DNA of 13,391 nucleotides from Mucilaginibacter sp. (GTDB taxonomy: Bacteria; Bacteroidota; Bacteroidia; Sphingobacteriales; Sphingobacteriaceae). The stretch lies in NCBI GenBank assembly GCA_028288315.1, contig JAQBNY010000142.1, positions 1-13,391 of the forward strand, in the 5' to 3' direction. The notes under the pieces are model-generated. The model was not told the DNA's origin and searched no databases. It worked only from the letters and a program-made list of their open reading frames with translations. Of this stretch, positions 13,022 to 13,391 are shown piece after piece. The stretch's first letter is position 1. Each line of letters begins with the position of its first letter. Position numbers and translations under genes: made by a program.

Positions 13022-13391
13022 ATGGAAATTAAAGAATTAACCCGTGCAGAAGAGCAGATAATGCAGGTGCTTTGGCAGCTGCAAAAAGGGTTTGTAAAAG
13101 ATGTATTAGATGTTTTGCCGGAACCCAAGCCGGCTTACAACACAGTATCAACCATTATAAGAATACTGGAGACAAAGGGTTTTGTTGGCCATACGGCGTA
13201 TGGTAAAAGTCATGAATACCACCCTATTATAAGCAAAGAGCAATACAAGACTTTTGCTGCTGATAAACTTTTAACAGGATACTTTGATAACTCGGTGAAC
13301 AGGATGTTATCCTTTTTTGTGAAGAAGGAAAAAATTAACCTGAAAGAGGCCGATGAAATTATGAAACTGATTGAAAAACTTAAAGATAAAT
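13022..13391 (+). CDS. BlaI/MecI/CopY-family transcriptional repressor (3' end cut by window)
   Basis: It starts at ATG 13022. The first 123 residues carry the penicillinase-repressor winged helix: LTRAEEQIMQVLWQL, then FVKDVLDVLPEPKPAYNTVS, TIIRILETKGFVGHT and YGKSHEYHPIISKEQY. A C-terminal dimerisation helix follows, with MLSFFVKKEKINLKEADEIM. The usual length is about 120-130 residues and the visible end is IEKLKDK plus one T, so probably only a few codons or just the stop are missing. In Bacteroidota such repressors often precede a BlaR1/MecR1-type membrane peptidase gene; the next gene is outside the window. No resistance gene is visible here. Confidence 0.9.
   Translation, partial: MEIKELTRAEEQIMQVLWQLQKGFVKDVLDVLPEPKPAYNTVSTIIRILETKGFVGHTAYGKSHEYHPIISKEQYKTFAADKLLTGYFDNSVNRMLSFFVKKEKINLKEADEIMKLIEKLKDK

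Overview
The window looks like chromosomal DNA of a Sphingobacteriaceae-type member of the Bacteroidota, probably close to Mucilaginibacter. I base this on the protein families (tandem Tat-type Ferritin_2 proteins, a WG-rich secreted protein with a Q-rich tail, a Bacteroidetes-type integrase), on moderate GC with AT-rich intergenic DNA, on the absence of Shine-Dalgarno sites, and on a textbook Bacteroidota promoter (TTTG-N19-TATATTTG) in front of the tRNA. The genus is inference.

Layout. (1) 1-757: the 3' part of a nitrilase-fold, apolipoprotein N-acyltransferase-like gene, cut by the window edge. (2) 992-1693: a rearrangement scar. A VOC-family gene lost its first residues at about 1385, at the point where only the C-terminal end of an unrelated outer-membrane-barrel-like gene survives. 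That fragment is frameshifted at a perfect 17-bp inverted repeat. (3) 1738-3656: a HigB/HigA toxin-antitoxin pair with a palindromic operator, then a tyrosine integrase broken by a one-base frameshift. (4) 3657-4112: an attachment-like region with repeated TGGTACTC boxes, and tRNA-Val(UAC) with encoded CCA, promoter and terminator. The integrase sits on the 3' side of the tRNA, the classic arrangement of a tRNA-integrated element. (5) 4113-6484: AT-rich accessory DNA with two orphan genes on the plus strand, one orphan on the minus strand, a decayed ORF and several dyads. (6) 6679-8488: two terminators with no evident gene before them, then an operon of two paralogous Ferritin_2 proteins and a shared bidirectional terminator. 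(7) 8508-10055: a secreted WG-rich protein whose Q-rich tail contains a 99-bp tandem repeat. (8) 10233-11241: an isopenicillin-N-synthase-like 2OG-Fe(II) oxygenase with a strong terminator. (9) 11289-11478: an inverted-repeat (MITE/REP-like) intergenic element. (10) 11485-12888: a beta-CASP metallo-beta-lactamase RNase, divergent from a BlaI/MecI-type repressor that runs off the right edge.

Functionally, the part right of 6.7 kb is ordinary envelope, redox and regulatory housekeeping. The part from about 1 to 6.5 kb is a decaying integration hotspot beside tRNA-Val. I see no complete new multi-gene system. The items most worth checking are the inverted-repeat frameshift, the truncated-gene junction, the int/tRNA attachment region and the orphan genes with nearby dyads.
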